Shown piece by piece: positions 1 to 8,142 of a stretch of 57,608 bases of DNA. Each line of letters opens with the position of its first letter. Within the stretch, counting starts at the first letter, position 1. The notes under the pieces are model-generated. The model was not told the DNA's origin. It saw only the letters and a program-made list of their open reading frames with translations, and made no database searches. The stretch is from the NCBI RefSeq assembly GCF_947252345.1, contig NZ_CAMXVC010000005.1, positions 1 to 57,608 of the forward strand, written 5' to 3'. This DNA comes from an uncultured Finegoldia sp. (GTDB lineage: Bacteria > Bacillota > Clostridia > Tissierellales > Peptoniphilaceae). The position numbers and the translations under genes were made by a program.

Positions 1-52
1 ATACGAGATTAGAATAACGGTCTCGTGGGCTCGGGATGTGTATAAGAGACAG
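1..52 (+). other. Residual Illumina Nextera adapter (not genomic)
   Basis: Bases 1-9 match the 3' end of the Illumina P7 flow-cell oligo, 10-19 look like a 10-base i7 index, 20-34 match the Nextera read-2 transposase adapter, and 35-52 match the Tn5 mosaic end with its first A missing (18 of 19 bases). The GC-rich stretch contrasts with the AT-rich sequence that begins at 53. This is untrimmed library sequence at a contig end, recognised from memory of the adapter. Genomic annotation should start at 53. Confidence 0.96.
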
Positions 53-64
53 ATTATTTTCATT

Positions 65-160
65 TTATTTCATATTCATTATTAAATTCATAATAAATGG
101 AGCAACCATCATCGCTGCCAAAATTAAAGCAACTATTTGCGCAATTTTTTGTTTTTTCAT
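65..160 (-). CDS. Small hydrophobic membrane protein, unknown function
   Basis: A 31-codon open frame on the minus strand starts at ATG 160-158 behind a strong Shine-Dalgarno site (AGGTGG, complement of 166-171, 5 bases from the start) and ends with TAA at 67-65. The product begins with a basic stretch (MKKQK) followed by about 20 hydrophobic residues (IVALILAAMMVAPFIM), so it should be a single-pass membrane peptide with a short cytoplasmic tail. It resembles in layout the many tiny membrane proteins of Firmicutes (DUF4044 or Prli42 types), but I cannot assign it to one. It is transcribed away from the PC4-like gene, with its own extended -10 at 179-187. It is too short for normal gene callers. 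Confidence 0.7.
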   Translation of the reverse strand: MKKQKIAQIVALILAAMMVAPFIMNLIMNMK

Positions 161-178
161 AAATTCCACCTCAATTTT

Positions 179-187
179 ATTCTAACA
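179..187 (-). promoter_or_regulatory. Extended -10 promoter of the small membrane protein gene
   Basis: On the minus strand TGTTAGAAT (187-179) gives a TAGAAT -10 with an upstream TGn. No good -35 is visible. It lies about 20 bases upstream of the start codon at 160, a normal distance for a short leader. Confidence 0.5.
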
Positions 188-200
188 CAAAAACTTATAT

Positions 201-227
201 TTGCATATTTTAAAATAATGCTATAAT
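201..227 (+). promoter_or_regulatory. Promoter of the PC4-YhaO-YhaN-topA operon
   Basis: TATAAT at 222-227 is preceded by TGC (219-221), an extended -10. A TTGCAT at 201-206 is a weak -35 at a short 15-base spacing. It sits 25 bases before the start at 252 and diverges from the promoter at 179-187. Confidence 0.6.
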
Positions 228-251
228 ATATTTATAAAAATGGAGGATATT

Positions 252-491
252 ATGGCAGATTTAAAATTTGAAATTGTAGAAAGAATTGGTGTATTATCAA
301 CAAAGGCAAATAATTGGAATAAAGAATTGAATATTGTAAAATGGTCAGATTATGATGCAAAGTATGATATAAGAGAATGGAATCCTGACCACACTAGAAT
401 GAGTAAAGGTCTAACTTTTACTGAAGATGAGCTTAGAGTCCTACACGCTTTAATTGAAGATGAATTGAAGCAAATCGATTCTGAAAAGTAG
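252..491 (+). CDS. YdbC/PC4-family DNA-binding protein
   Basis: A 79-residue protein of the PC4 (p15 coactivator-like) fold, matching bacterial YdbC: an N-terminal FEIVERIGVLS strand, the WNKELN..W turn, the YDIREW strand with WNPDHTRMSKGLT, and a C-terminal helix. Family knowledge: PC4 and YdbC bind single-stranded DNA as dimers and are linked to transcription and replication. I chose ATG 252 because GGAGG at 242-246 lies directly in front of it; an in-frame ATG at 240 precedes the ribosome site and is unlikely. Its stop overlaps the ribosome site of the next gene, a nuclease, which suggests a role with single-stranded DNA in repair, an inference from context only. Confidence 0.85.
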   Translation: MADLKFEIVERIGVLSTKANNWNKELNIVKWSDYDAKYDIREWNPDHTRMSKGLTFTEDELRVLHALIEDELKQIDSEK

Positions 492-499
492 GTTAAATT

Positions 500-1576
500 T
501 TGAGGTTTATACATTCAGCAGATTTTCATTTGGGGATGCAATTCGAAAAATCCTCAATTCCACAATCTATGTCAAAATTAAGAAGACAAAGAATTTGGAC
601 TGCTGTTGAAAATTTGATTGATTTTAGTATTAAAAAAAGAGTGGACTTTATTTTTTTGAGTGGAGATATTTTTAATATTGAAAATTTTAATATTTCGGAT
701 ATGAATAGACTAGTTGATTTATTTTCAAGAACCAATTCCCAAATTTGTATAATAGGAGGCAATCATGACCCTATATATAAAGAAAATTTATGGGATATGG
801 TTGATTTGAGTAGTAATTTAAATATATTCAAAAAAGATTCACTTGAAAAGATTGAATTTGAAAATGTCGATGTCTATGGCATAAGTTACAATAAACATAA
901 CTATGACTATCTGGATATTTTCAATAATATTGCACTCGACAAAATGAAGACAAATATTTTGATGATTCACTCAGACTTATTAAACGAAAATAATAGATAT
1001 ATGTTTTTTAACGAAGACGAAGTCAACAAACTTGGATTTGACTATGTTGCATTGGGTCACATTCACAAACCTACTATTTTTAACGAAAAATTTGTTTATC
1101 CAGGCTCTATTGAACCTTTGAGTTTTAAAGAAAAAGGAACACACGGAGCTGTAATTGGAAGTATTGAGGATAATAAATTAGTAATAGATTTTTTGGATTG
1201 TTCTTGTTCGTATTTTGATGAGTTTGATTTTTTGATAGATGGAGATTTTAACTATTATGATTTGATAAATAGTCTATCATCTGTATTGTTGGATAATAAA
1301 AAAAATTATATTCGTATTAACCTAAAAGGACATCTTAAAGAAGGTTTTGATTTGGACATTGATTCATTACAAGAAAGTCTAAAAAAATACTGTGAATACA
1401 TTGAAATCGTAGATTTAACTGAGTCTAATTTAGACATTGACAAAATTTATGAATTTAACAGGAATAATGTTTTGGGATATTTTATTGAAGAATCCAAAAA
1501 ACTAGATGAAGATGACCCAATAATTAAAAGGGCGATTAAATTAGGAATTAATGCTTTGTTGGAGAATAATTTATGA
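500..1576 (+). CDS. yhaO: SbcD/YhaO-like DNA repair metallophosphoesterase
   Basis: A 358-residue calcineurin-like phosphoesterase. Metal-binding motifs are clear: SADFHLG at residues 6-12, SGDIF near 54, GGNHDP near 87 and LGHIHKP near 185. Family: SbcD/Mre11-type nucleases, of which B. subtilis YhaO is the near relative; the partner is a Rad50-like ATPase, encoded by the next gene with a 4-base overlap. The start is TTG at 500, seven bases after AGTAGG, which itself overlaps the preceding stop codon, so translation is probably coupled. The C-terminal 150 residues are a capping region without obvious motifs. It probably acts on broken or modified DNA ends in the cytoplasm. Confidence 0.86.
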   Translation: MRFIHSADFHLGMQFEKSSIPQSMSKLRRQRIWTAVENLIDFSIKKRVDFIFLSGDIFNIENFNISDMNRLVDLFSRTNSQICIIGGNHDPIYKENLWDMVDLSSNLNIFKKDSLEKIEFENVDVYGISYNKHNYDYLDIFNNIALDKMKTNILMIHSDLLNENNRYMFFNEDEVNKLGFDYVALGHIHKPTIFNEKFVYPGSIEPLSFKEKGTHGAVIGSIEDNKLVIDFLDCSCSYFDEFDFLIDGDFNYYDLINSLSSVLLDNKKNYIRINLKGHLKEGFDLDIDSLQESLKKYCEYIEIVDLTESNLDIDKIYEFNRNNVLGYFIEESKKLDEDDPIIKRAIKLGINALLENNL

Positions 1577-3825
1577 AGTTAATTAGATTAGATTTAATAT
1601 CATTTGGCAAGTTTAACAATTATACAATAAAATTTGATGATAAGTTTAATTTGGTATACGGATTAAATGAATCTGGAAAAACAACCATATCAAAGTTTAT
1701 AGAAGGTGTTTTTTATGGATTTGTAAAACCTTATTTAAAGAGAACTGTTTATAGTGATGATTTTGAAAAATACAGACCATGGAACAGCGAAAATTATGAG
1801 GGAAGTATTTTAGTTGAGGAAGATGGAAAGAATTATGTAGTTTATAGAAATTTTAAGGAAAAATATTTCAACATATTCAATGAGACTACAGGGAAAAAGG
1901 AAACATTACTAGATGGATACAATGAGGATAACTTATCTTTTCCTGGAGAGTATTTTTTTAAAATGCCACTTGATATTTTTAAGTCGACTGAGTTTTCTAA
2001 TTTAAGCGAATTTAATTATCAAAGCAATAACGTCAACTCAATTGTTGATATGCTTTTAAATTCAACTAACAATGATGATGAATCAATTTCATTCAAAAAA
2101 GCATTATTAAATCTTGAGAAGTTGAAATCAAATATAGGGACTCAGCAATCAAAAACTAAACCGCTTGGAAGTTTATATCAGAAAAAAACTGAGCTGGAGG
2201 CGGATATCAAGTCAATTTACGATGACAAAAAAGAATATGAGAAGAATCTAGAAAAATTAAATGAAGCAAAATTACATCATGAACAGTTATTGGATAATAA
2301 GGAAAAACTATCCCAAATAAACAAAAAAAAGAATTTGCAAAGAATTGAAGATGCGAAAAACTACAAAATGCAAGTTTTAAAAGATAAAGCTAATTTACTT
2401 GATGAATTATCCAATTTAAAATATATAAATGAGATTGATGAAAAATCAATAAATGATTTGGATAAGCAAAATAGAATATTAAATTCTAATAAAAATTCAT
2501 TTAACGAATTATCAAAACAAAAAAAATTAATAAGTAAAGATTATTATCAATTAAAGGCTAAATTTAATAATTACGAAACAATTAGAGATTATATCTCAGA
2601 AATTGAAAATATTAATAAAAAATCTGATAAATTACAAAACAAAAAGATAAAGTTTCTCATTATATCTTTGTTTTTTTGTGTTTTGTTAGGTTTGGGTTTG
2701 TTTTTTGAAAGTGGCTTGACGAGTGTTATTATCGCTCCTATTACTTTTGTGGTTTTCTTCGCTTTGATTTTTACTTATTTTAATTTGAAGAAATTGTCAT
2801 CTAATAGGCAAGTTAATAAAATAATTCAAAAGATTGGGAAAATAACTAATATAAGCTACAAAGATTATTCAGAGGTTGTAAAAGATTTTGGGAATAATGA
2901 AAATATTGAGAATAGTTTAAAATATTTAAAAAGTGTAGAAATGAAGTTAAATGATATAGATGATGAACTAGATTCAATATTACAAAAAGATGAAATTTCA
3001 AAAAGTAGAATAAATGATATCTTAAATTCTTCAAAAAAATTAAAAAAAATTGATGTAGATAATTACAGGATAAAAAAGCTTCAGTATGACCAATTGGCTC
3101 AAAGAATTGCTGACAAAGATGAACAGCTCAAGAAAATTTCTTCAGAATATGATTTTAGTATTCTTGCTGATGATTTACAGGGTAAAGATATAAAGTTAAA
3201 TGAAAATGACATCAAAGATTCTAATGTTCTTGAACAAGAAATAAATGAATCAATTGAGGAAAATGCAAAGTTATTTGAGAAAACAAAAAGCTTAGAACGT
3301 TCTGTAACATCTCTATTGGAAAAAGAAGAACAGCTTTTTGATATAAAAGAAAATATTTCAAAGCTTGAAAATGAGATAAAATCCATTGAAATAGCAATGA
3401 ATTTAATCAATAATAGCATCAATAAATTACACAAAAATTTTATTCCAAGAATCAACAAGAGAGTTTCAGATTTAATGACATATTCAACTAGCTTAAAAGA
3501 CAGATTTAGAATAGATGAAAATTTAAAAGTAAATATATATGATGGAATAAAATTTTACGATGAGAAATATTTGAGTTCAGGTACATTTGATTTGTTATCC
3601 ATATTTATAAGGATAAGTGTATTAGAAGAATTAATGGGGCTTGACTATATGATGATATTGGATGATTGTCTTGTGCAATTAGATGATGAAAGATATAAAA
3701 AGTGCCTTGACTTATTGTTCAAAATTTCATACAACAACCAGATAATTTTGTTTTCTTGTCAGAATAGAGATGAACAATTATTAAAAGAATTAGATATAAT
3801 ATATAAAAAAATAGAGCTAAAGTAA
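1573..3825 (+). CDS. yhaN: YhaN-like AAA ATPase (SbcC/Rad50-like) with membrane hairpin
   Basis: A 750-residue SMC/Rad50-type ATPase. Walker A is GLNESGKTT at residues 30-38; the C-terminal head has a signature-like LSSGTFDLLSIFIR at about 667-680 and Walker B YMMILDDCLVQLD at about 693-705. Between the heads are coiled-coil arms (about 170-350 and 430-640) interrupted by two hydrophobic segments at about 358-405, a membrane hairpin also known in B. subtilis YhaN, rather than a zinc hook. It overlaps yhaO by 4 bases, so the pair probably forms one membrane-associated nuclease-ATPase complex. Length is shorter than B. subtilis YhaN (about 960), mainly in the coils. Confidence 0.86.
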   Translation: MKLIRLDLISFGKFNNYTIKFDDKFNLVYGLNESGKTTISKFIEGVFYGFVKPYLKRTVYSDDFEKYRPWNSENYEGSILVEEDGKNYVVYRNFKEKYFNIFNETTGKKETLLDGYNEDNLSFPGEYFFKMPLDIFKSTEFSNLSEFNYQSNNVNSIVDMLLNSTNNDDESISFKKALLNLEKLKSNIGTQQSKTKPLGSLYQKKTELEADIKSIYDDKKEYEKNLEKLNEAKLHHEQLLDNKEKLSQINKKKNLQRIEDAKNYKMQVLKDKANLLDELSNLKYINEIDEKSINDLDKQNRILNSNKNSFNELSKQKKLISKDYYQLKAKFNNYETIRDYISEIENINKKSDKLQNKKIKFLIISLFFCVLLGLGLFFESGLTSVIIAPITFVVFFALIFTYFNLKKLSSNRQVNKIIQKIGKITNISYKDYSEVVKDFGNNENIENSLKYLKSVEMKLNDIDDELDSILQKDEISKSRINDILNSSKKLKKIDVDNYRIKKLQYDQLAQRIADKDEQLKKISSEYDFSILADDLQGKDIKLNENDIKDSNVLEQEINESIEENAKLFEKTKSLERSVTSLLEKEEQLFDIKENISKLENEIKSIEIAMNLINNSINKLHKNFIPRINKRVSDLMTYSTSLKDRFRIDENLKVNIYDGIKFYDEKYLSSGTFDLLSIFIRISVLEELMGLDYMMILDDCLVQLDDERYKKCLDLLFKISYNNQIILFSCQNRDEQLLKELDIIYKKIELK

Positions 3826-3827
3826 TT

Positions 3828-4508
3828 ATGATATACGCATTAGGAGATTTACATCTCGACTATACAAAAGCAAAATCAATGGATATTTTCGGCAATAATT
3901 GGAAAAATTATGAAGAAAAGATATTTGATAACTTATCAAAATTAAATAATGACGATATTCTATTAATTCCCGGAGATATAACATGGGCCATGCAGATGGA
4001 TGAGGCTTATATAGATTTAAAAAGGATTGACGAAATGCCAGCTCAAAAAATTTTAACAAGAGGTAACCATGATTATTGGTGGGGTGGAATATCAAAGCTT
4101 AGAAAACTAGATTTAAAATCTATAAGTTTTATTCAGAATGATAGTATCGAGTTTACAGACTTGAACATATGTGGTTCAAGAGGCTGGCTGGATCCTTCAA
4201 ACAAAGAAGCTACTGAAAAAGACGCCAAAATTTTTGAAAGAGAAATATTGAGAGTCAAAATGAGCCTGGATAGTGTTAAAAATGATAAGAAAATCATTAT
4301 GATGCTTCACTATCCACCCTTTGATATAAATAAAAAGCCAAACGAATTGTTTAAATGTTTGAAAGAATACAATGTAACAGATTTAGTATATGGTCATCTT
4401 CATGGGTATGGACACATTAATATTGTGGAAGGATTGATTGACGGCATTAATGTGCATTGCGTGTCGTCTGATTATATTAATTTTAAAGCCAAACTAATAA
4501 GGAAATAA
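3828..4508 (+). CDS. Metallophosphoesterase (predicted phosphohydrolase, COG1768-like)
   Basis: A 226-residue calcineurin-fold enzyme with all five motifs: GDLHLD (6-11), PGDITWA (about 48-54), RGNHDYWW (about 78-85), LHYPP (about 162-166) and GHLHGYGH (about 189-196). It matches the family of small standalone bacterial phosphohydrolases (COG1768), whose substrate is generally unknown. It starts 2 bases after the yhaN stop with only a weak ribosome site, so it is likely translated by coupling. It is distinct from the YhaO nuclease upstream: shorter, with no capping domain. Confidence 0.82.
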   Translation: MIYALGDLHLDYTKAKSMDIFGNNWKNYEEKIFDNLSKLNNDDILLIPGDITWAMQMDEAYIDLKRIDEMPAQKILTRGNHDYWWGGISKLRKLDLKSISFIQNDSIEFTDLNICGSRGWLDPSNKEATEKDAKIFEREILRVKMSLDSVKNDKKIIMMLHYPPFDINKKPNELFKCLKEYNVTDLVYGHLHGYGHINIVEGLIDGINVHCVSSDYINFKAKLIRK

Positions 4509-4509
4509 T

Positions 4510-5061
4510 ATGGAAAAAGAATTAGAATGTAAGGTTTTTACAGATGATTTTGAGGGATTACTCGATAAAGCTATATCATTAGGTGCAAAAAAAATATCTC
4601 ATGAGTTTCAAGAAAACATATTGATAGAATCAAATAAATTTGATTTGATAAGCCAAGGCGATTATCTTAGGATTAGAATAACAAGGGATATTTTAAATAA
4701 TATTCAAAAAAAATATTTGACTTATAAAAAAAGAATTAAAGATTGTAGCGTTAGACACTATGATGAGTACACGATTGAATTTGATAATGAGGATAATTTG
4801 AAAAATATATTAAATTTTGTTAATCTTGACAAACAATCTTCTTCGAAGAAAGAACGAATATCTTTTGAATTTCTAGGAGCTAGATTGGATTTTGACAGGT
4901 GGGAGAGAGAATTTTATCCTTATCCTTATCTAGAAATAGAGGTCAAAAATGAGAATCAGCTAAATGATATAGTAAAAAAATTAGACATCGACAAACAACA
5001 GATTTCAATGGAATCAATAAGCGAATTAAGAGCAAAGTTAAAAGGCAATCAGAAAGGATAG
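4510..5061 (+). CDS. CYTH-domain protein (triphosphate tunnel family)
   Basis: A 183-residue protein with the CYTH signature ExExK near the N-terminus (ELECK, residues 4-8) and alternating basic and acidic strand motifs (YLRIRITR, YLTYKKRI, EYTIEF, RLDFDRWE, YLEIEVKN) that line the triphosphate tunnel. Family members hydrolyse thiamine triphosphate or inorganic triphosphate, or act as class IV adenylate cyclases; the substrate cannot be told from sequence. It begins one base after the phosphoesterase stop. The two genes together suggest a phosphate-ester or polyphosphate role, which is only inference. Confidence 0.8.
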   Translation: MEKELECKVFTDDFEGLLDKAISLGAKKISHEFQENILIESNKFDLISQGDYLRIRITRDILNNIQKKYLTYKKRIKDCSVRHYDEYTIEFDNEDNLKNILNFVNLDKQSSSKKERISFEFLGARLDFDRWEREFYPYPYLEIEVKNENQLNDIVKKLDIDKQQISMESISELRAKLKGNQKG

Positions 5062-5068
5062 ATTTTTA

Positions 5069-7135
5069 ATGGCAAATAAAAAGCTAGTTGTAGTAGAATC
5101 TCCAACTAAAGCTAAAACAATACAAAAAATGTTAGGTTCTGGATACAAAGTCGTGGCTACTATTGGTCACTTACGAGACTTACCTAAAAGCAAAATTGGA
5201 GTAGATATTGAGAACGATTTTGAACCAGAATACATTAATGTAAGGGGTAAAGCAAAAGTTATAAATGAATTAAAAAAAGACTACAAAAATTCTCAAAAAA
5301 TATTTTTAGCTACCGACCCTGATAGAGAAGGAGAAGCTATTTCGTGGCATTTGTGCTATCTGTTAGGAATTGATCCAAAAGAAAAAAACAGAGTTAAATT
5401 TCAGGAAATAACAAAAGACTCTGTAAAATTGGCGATAAAGAAACCTGAGGCTGTAGATTTAAAATTGGTTGATGCGCAACAAGCAAGAAGAGTTCTTGAC
5501 AGAATTGTGGGTTACAGCATATCTCCATTACTATGGAAAAAGGTGAAATCAGGTTTAAGTGCGGGAAGAGTTCAGTCAGTAGCATTAAGACTTATTTGCG
5601 AACGAGAAGAAGAAATTAAAAATTTTATTCCCGAAGAATACTGGACAATTCATGCACAATTTTTAAAGGACAATTTAGAATTTGATAGTGAACTCTATTA
5701 TCAAAAAAAAGATACCTCTAATAAAATTGAAATAAAAACCGAAGCAGAAGCTGATAAAATATTAAATGATTTGGGAAAAGAGTTTGTAGTAGATTCCATT
5801 AAACAACAAAAAAAATCCAGAAAACCATATGCGCCTTTTACTACATCAACTTTGCAACAAGAAGCATACAAAAAATTATATTTTCAAACAGCAAAAACAA
5901 TGAGAGTTGCACAACAACTGTACGAAGGAATTAATATCGGAAGTGAAGGCTCCGTTGGTCTTATTACTTATATGAGAACTGACTCAACAAGAATATCAAA
6001 AGTCTGCATTGGCGATTGTCTAGAAATTATCAACGAATTGTATGGCAAAGAATATCTAACTAAAGGATACGATTATTCAAAAAAGAAAAAAGGCTCGCAA
6101 GATGCACATGAAGGTATAAGGCCTTCATCAGTAAAAAGAATACCAAATGAAATAAAGAGATATTTAACAGATGACCAATATAAATTATACAAATTGATTT
6201 GGGAAAGAACTATTGCAAGCCAAATGAAAGATGCTAAATATCTTTCTACATCAATTGAGCTTTCTAATAATGATTATATTTTTAAATCTAGTGGTAATGT
6301 AGTTTTGTTTGACGGATTTACAAGAGTCTACTCTCTCAATACAAAAGACAGTGAATTTCCAGAGTTAAAAGTTAAAGAAATAATAACATCAAATAACATT
6401 GATAAAAAACAACATTTTACGAAACCAAAACCAAGATATACAGAAGCAAGTTTAGTTAAAACATTAGAAGAGGATGGAATTGGACGACCAAGTACTTACG
6501 CATCAATTATAAGTAGTTTATTAGCTAGAAATTATGTTGAATTAAAAGAAAAGAAATTTTACACTACAGAAATTGGTGAAAAAGTCTGCGAATTTGTAAT
6601 AAAATATTTTGATTCAATTATAAATGAAAAATTTACTGCTGAAATGGAAGAAGAATTGGATAATATTGCCGAAAAAGATGTGGAATGGAAAAAAGTCATA
6701 CGTGATTTCTATAATAATTTCAATGACGACCTCCAAAAAGCAAAAAATGGGCAAGATAAATTTAAAGTAAAAGATGAACCAATTGGAAGAAAATGCCCAG
6801 AATGTGGAAATGAATTGGTAATAAAACATGGAAGAAACGGTAAGTTTATAGGATGCAGTTCTTTTCCAGATTGTAAATACACAGAAACTATCGTTAAAGA
6901 TACTAAGGTAAAGTGTCCGAAATGTGGCTCAAGAATAATTGAAAAAGTATCAAAAAGAGGTAAAGTTTTTTACGGATGTGAAAATTATCCGAATTGTGAT
7001 TTTGCGTTGTGGGATAAACCGACAGGAGAAGTTTGCCCGAAATGTGGAAGTCTAGTTGTTCACAGAAAAAACAGAAGGGGAGAATCAACTCTTTGTTCAA
7101 ATGAAAATTGTGACTATAAAAAGCTTGAAAAATAA
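5069..7135 (+). CDS. topA: DNA topoisomerase I
   Basis: A 688-residue type IA topoisomerase that relaxes negative supercoils. The TOPRIM domain begins VVVESPTKAKTI (6-17) with the DPDREGE acidic motif near 92-98; the catalytic tyrosine is in YMRTDSTR (about residue 300). Three C-terminal cysteine clusters (CPECG...C..C, CPKCG...C..C, CPKCG...C..C) at about 575-685 are the usual Topo I zinc ribbons that hold single-stranded DNA. The length is normal. GAAAGGAT lies just ahead of ATG 5069. It is the last gene of the operon starting at 252; the promoter of rpsB overlaps its final codons. Confidence 0.97.
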   Translation: MANKKLVVVESPTKAKTIQKMLGSGYKVVATIGHLRDLPKSKIGVDIENDFEPEYINVRGKAKVINELKKDYKNSQKIFLATDPDREGEAISWHLCYLLGIDPKEKNRVKFQEITKDSVKLAIKKPEAVDLKLVDAQQARRVLDRIVGYSISPLLWKKVKSGLSAGRVQSVALRLICEREEEIKNFIPEEYWTIHAQFLKDNLEFDSELYYQKKDTSNKIEIKTEAEADKILNDLGKEFVVDSIKQQKKSRKPYAPFTTSTLQQEAYKKLYFQTAKTMRVAQQLYEGINIGSEGSVGLITYMRTDSTRISKVCIGDCLEIINELYGKEYLTKGYDYSKKKKGSQDAHEGIRPSSVKRIPNEIKRYLTDDQYKLYKLIWERTIASQMKDAKYLSTSIELSNNDYIFKSSGNVVLFDGFTRVYSLNTKDSEFPELKVKEIITSNNIDKKQHFTKPKPRYTEASLVKTLEEDGIGRPSTYASIISSLLARNYVELKEKKFYTTEIGEKVCEFVIKYFDSIINEKFTAEMEEELDNIAEKDVEWKKVIRDFYNNFNDDLQKAKNGQDKFKVKDEPIGRKCPECGNELVIKHGRNGKFIGCSSFPDCKYTETIVKDTKVKCPKCGSRIIEKVSKRGKVFYGCENYPNCDFALWDKPTGEVCPKCGSLVVHRKNRRGESTLCSNENCDYKKLEK

Positions 7136-7153
7136 AAATATGTATGATATACT
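7125..7153 (+). promoter_or_regulatory. rpsB promoter
   Basis: TTGAAA (7125-7130), a 17-base spacer and TATACT (7148-7153) with upstream TGA make a near-consensus sigma-A promoter. It overlaps the end of topA (stop at 7135). Transcription should start near 7160, leaving a leader of about 90 bases before rpsB. Confidence 0.8.
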
Positions 7154-7169
7154 CTTTAAGTAAAACACA

Positions 7170-7225
7170 CAATTGATGATACAAATGCAGTTGCTTAATT
7201 GTCGTATTTGTAAGTGATTCAATTG
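7170..7225 (+). promoter_or_regulatory. Candidate structured 5' leader of rpsB
   Basis: Two nested complementary segments are visible: CAATTGA (7170-7176) with TCAATTG (7219-7225), and TACAAAT (7180-7186) with ATTTGTA (7206-7212), separated by small unpaired stretches and a 19-base loop. The hairpin ends exactly at a GGAGG (7225-7229), while a second GGAGG (7238-7242) serves ATG 7252. Ribosomal protein genes are often autoregulated through such leaders; binding of S2 here is an inference. Confidence 0.5.
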
Positions 7226-7251
7226 GAGGAAATAAACGGAGGTAAAAAAGT

Positions 7252-8064
7252 ATGTCAGTAGTATCAATGAAATCATTGCTAGAAGCTGGGGTTCACTTTG
7301 GACATCAAACAAGAAGATGGAACCCAAAAATGTCAAAATTTATATTTACAGAAAGAAATGGAATCTATATTATAGATTTACAAAAAACTGTTAAACAAAT
7401 TGATGACGCTTATAATTTTGTTAGAGACATAGTTGCTGATGGTGGAGAAGTTCTATTTGTAGGAACAAAAAAACAAGCACAAGAAGCTATAGAAACAGAA
7501 GCAAAAAGATGTGGACAACATTTTGTAAGCCAAAGATGGTTAGGTGGTATGTTAACAAACTACAAAACTATCAAAACTAGAATTAACAGACTTCACAAAT
7601 TATATGAAATGGAAGAAGATGGAACTTTCGATCTTTTACCTAAAAAAGAAGTAAGTCAATTAGAAAGAGAAAGAGAAAAACTGGAAAAGAATTTAGGCGG
7701 TATTCAAAAAATGAATAAAATGCCAGGCGTTCTTTTTGTAGTTGATCCTAAAAAAGAATATATCGCTGTTCACGAAGCAAAAATATTGGGCATTCCTGTT
7801 GTTGGTATAGTTGACACTAATTGTGACCCAGATGAATTGGATATAGCCATTCCTGGAAATGATGACGCAATTAGAGCCGTAAAACTTTTGACATCAACAA
7901 TCGCAGATGCTGTTATTGAAGCAAATCAAGGTCGTGAAGATTCAGAAGAAGTTTATTCTGAAACTGAAGAAGAAACAGATGAAATTGAAATAGAAGAATC
8001 AGTATCAGAAGAAGATTTGAAAGAATTTGTTGAAAATTCTGAAGATAGTTCAGACGAAGAATAA
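7252..8064 (+). CDS. rpsB: 30S ribosomal protein S2
   Basis: A 270-residue S2, recognisable from MKSLLEAGVHFGHQTRRWNPKM at the start, the QRWLGGMLTNYKTI block and PVVGIVDTNCDPD. S2 binds late on the 30S subunit at the head-body junction. The last 45 residues are very acidic (repeated E, D and S) and extend beyond the usual core; such tails occur in low-GC anaerobes and probably do not contact rRNA. It heads the conserved rpsB-tsf-pyrH-frr cluster, has its own strong promoter and leader, and is separated from tsf by a hairpin that may set the S2 to EF-Ts ratio. Confidence 0.98.
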   Translation: MSVVSMKSLLEAGVHFGHQTRRWNPKMSKFIFTERNGIYIIDLQKTVKQIDDAYNFVRDIVADGGEVLFVGTKKQAQEAIETEAKRCGQHFVSQRWLGGMLTNYKTIKTRINRLHKLYEMEEDGTFDLLPKKEVSQLEREREKLEKNLGGIQKMNKMPGVLFVVDPKKEYIAVHEAKILGIPVVGIVDTNCDPDELDIAIPGNDDAIRAVKLLTSTIADAVIEANQGREDSEEVYSETEEETDEIEIEESVSEEDLKEFVENSEDSSDEE

Positions 8065-8072
8065 TAATGTTT

Positions 8073-8126
8073 AAGCGACAGTTAAACTGAAAATTAAATA
8101 AATGTTTGACGGTCGCTTTTTATTTT
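8073..8126 (+). terminator. Attenuator/terminator between rpsB and tsf
   Basis: AAGCGAC (8073-8079) pairs with GTCGCTT (8112-8118), and after one mismatch GTTAAAC (8081-8087) pairs with GTTTGAC (8104-8110, one G-U), giving a 15-step stem with a 16-base loop followed by TTTTTATTTT. No promoter is evident between it and tsf, so it probably allows partial read-through. Confidence 0.75.
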
Positions 8127-8142
8127 AATTGGAGGTTATAAA

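Noticed and set aside
3826..4095. Minus-strand frame opposite the small metallophosphoesterase gene
   Set aside because: Shadow of a gene with all catalytic motifs; no independent signals.
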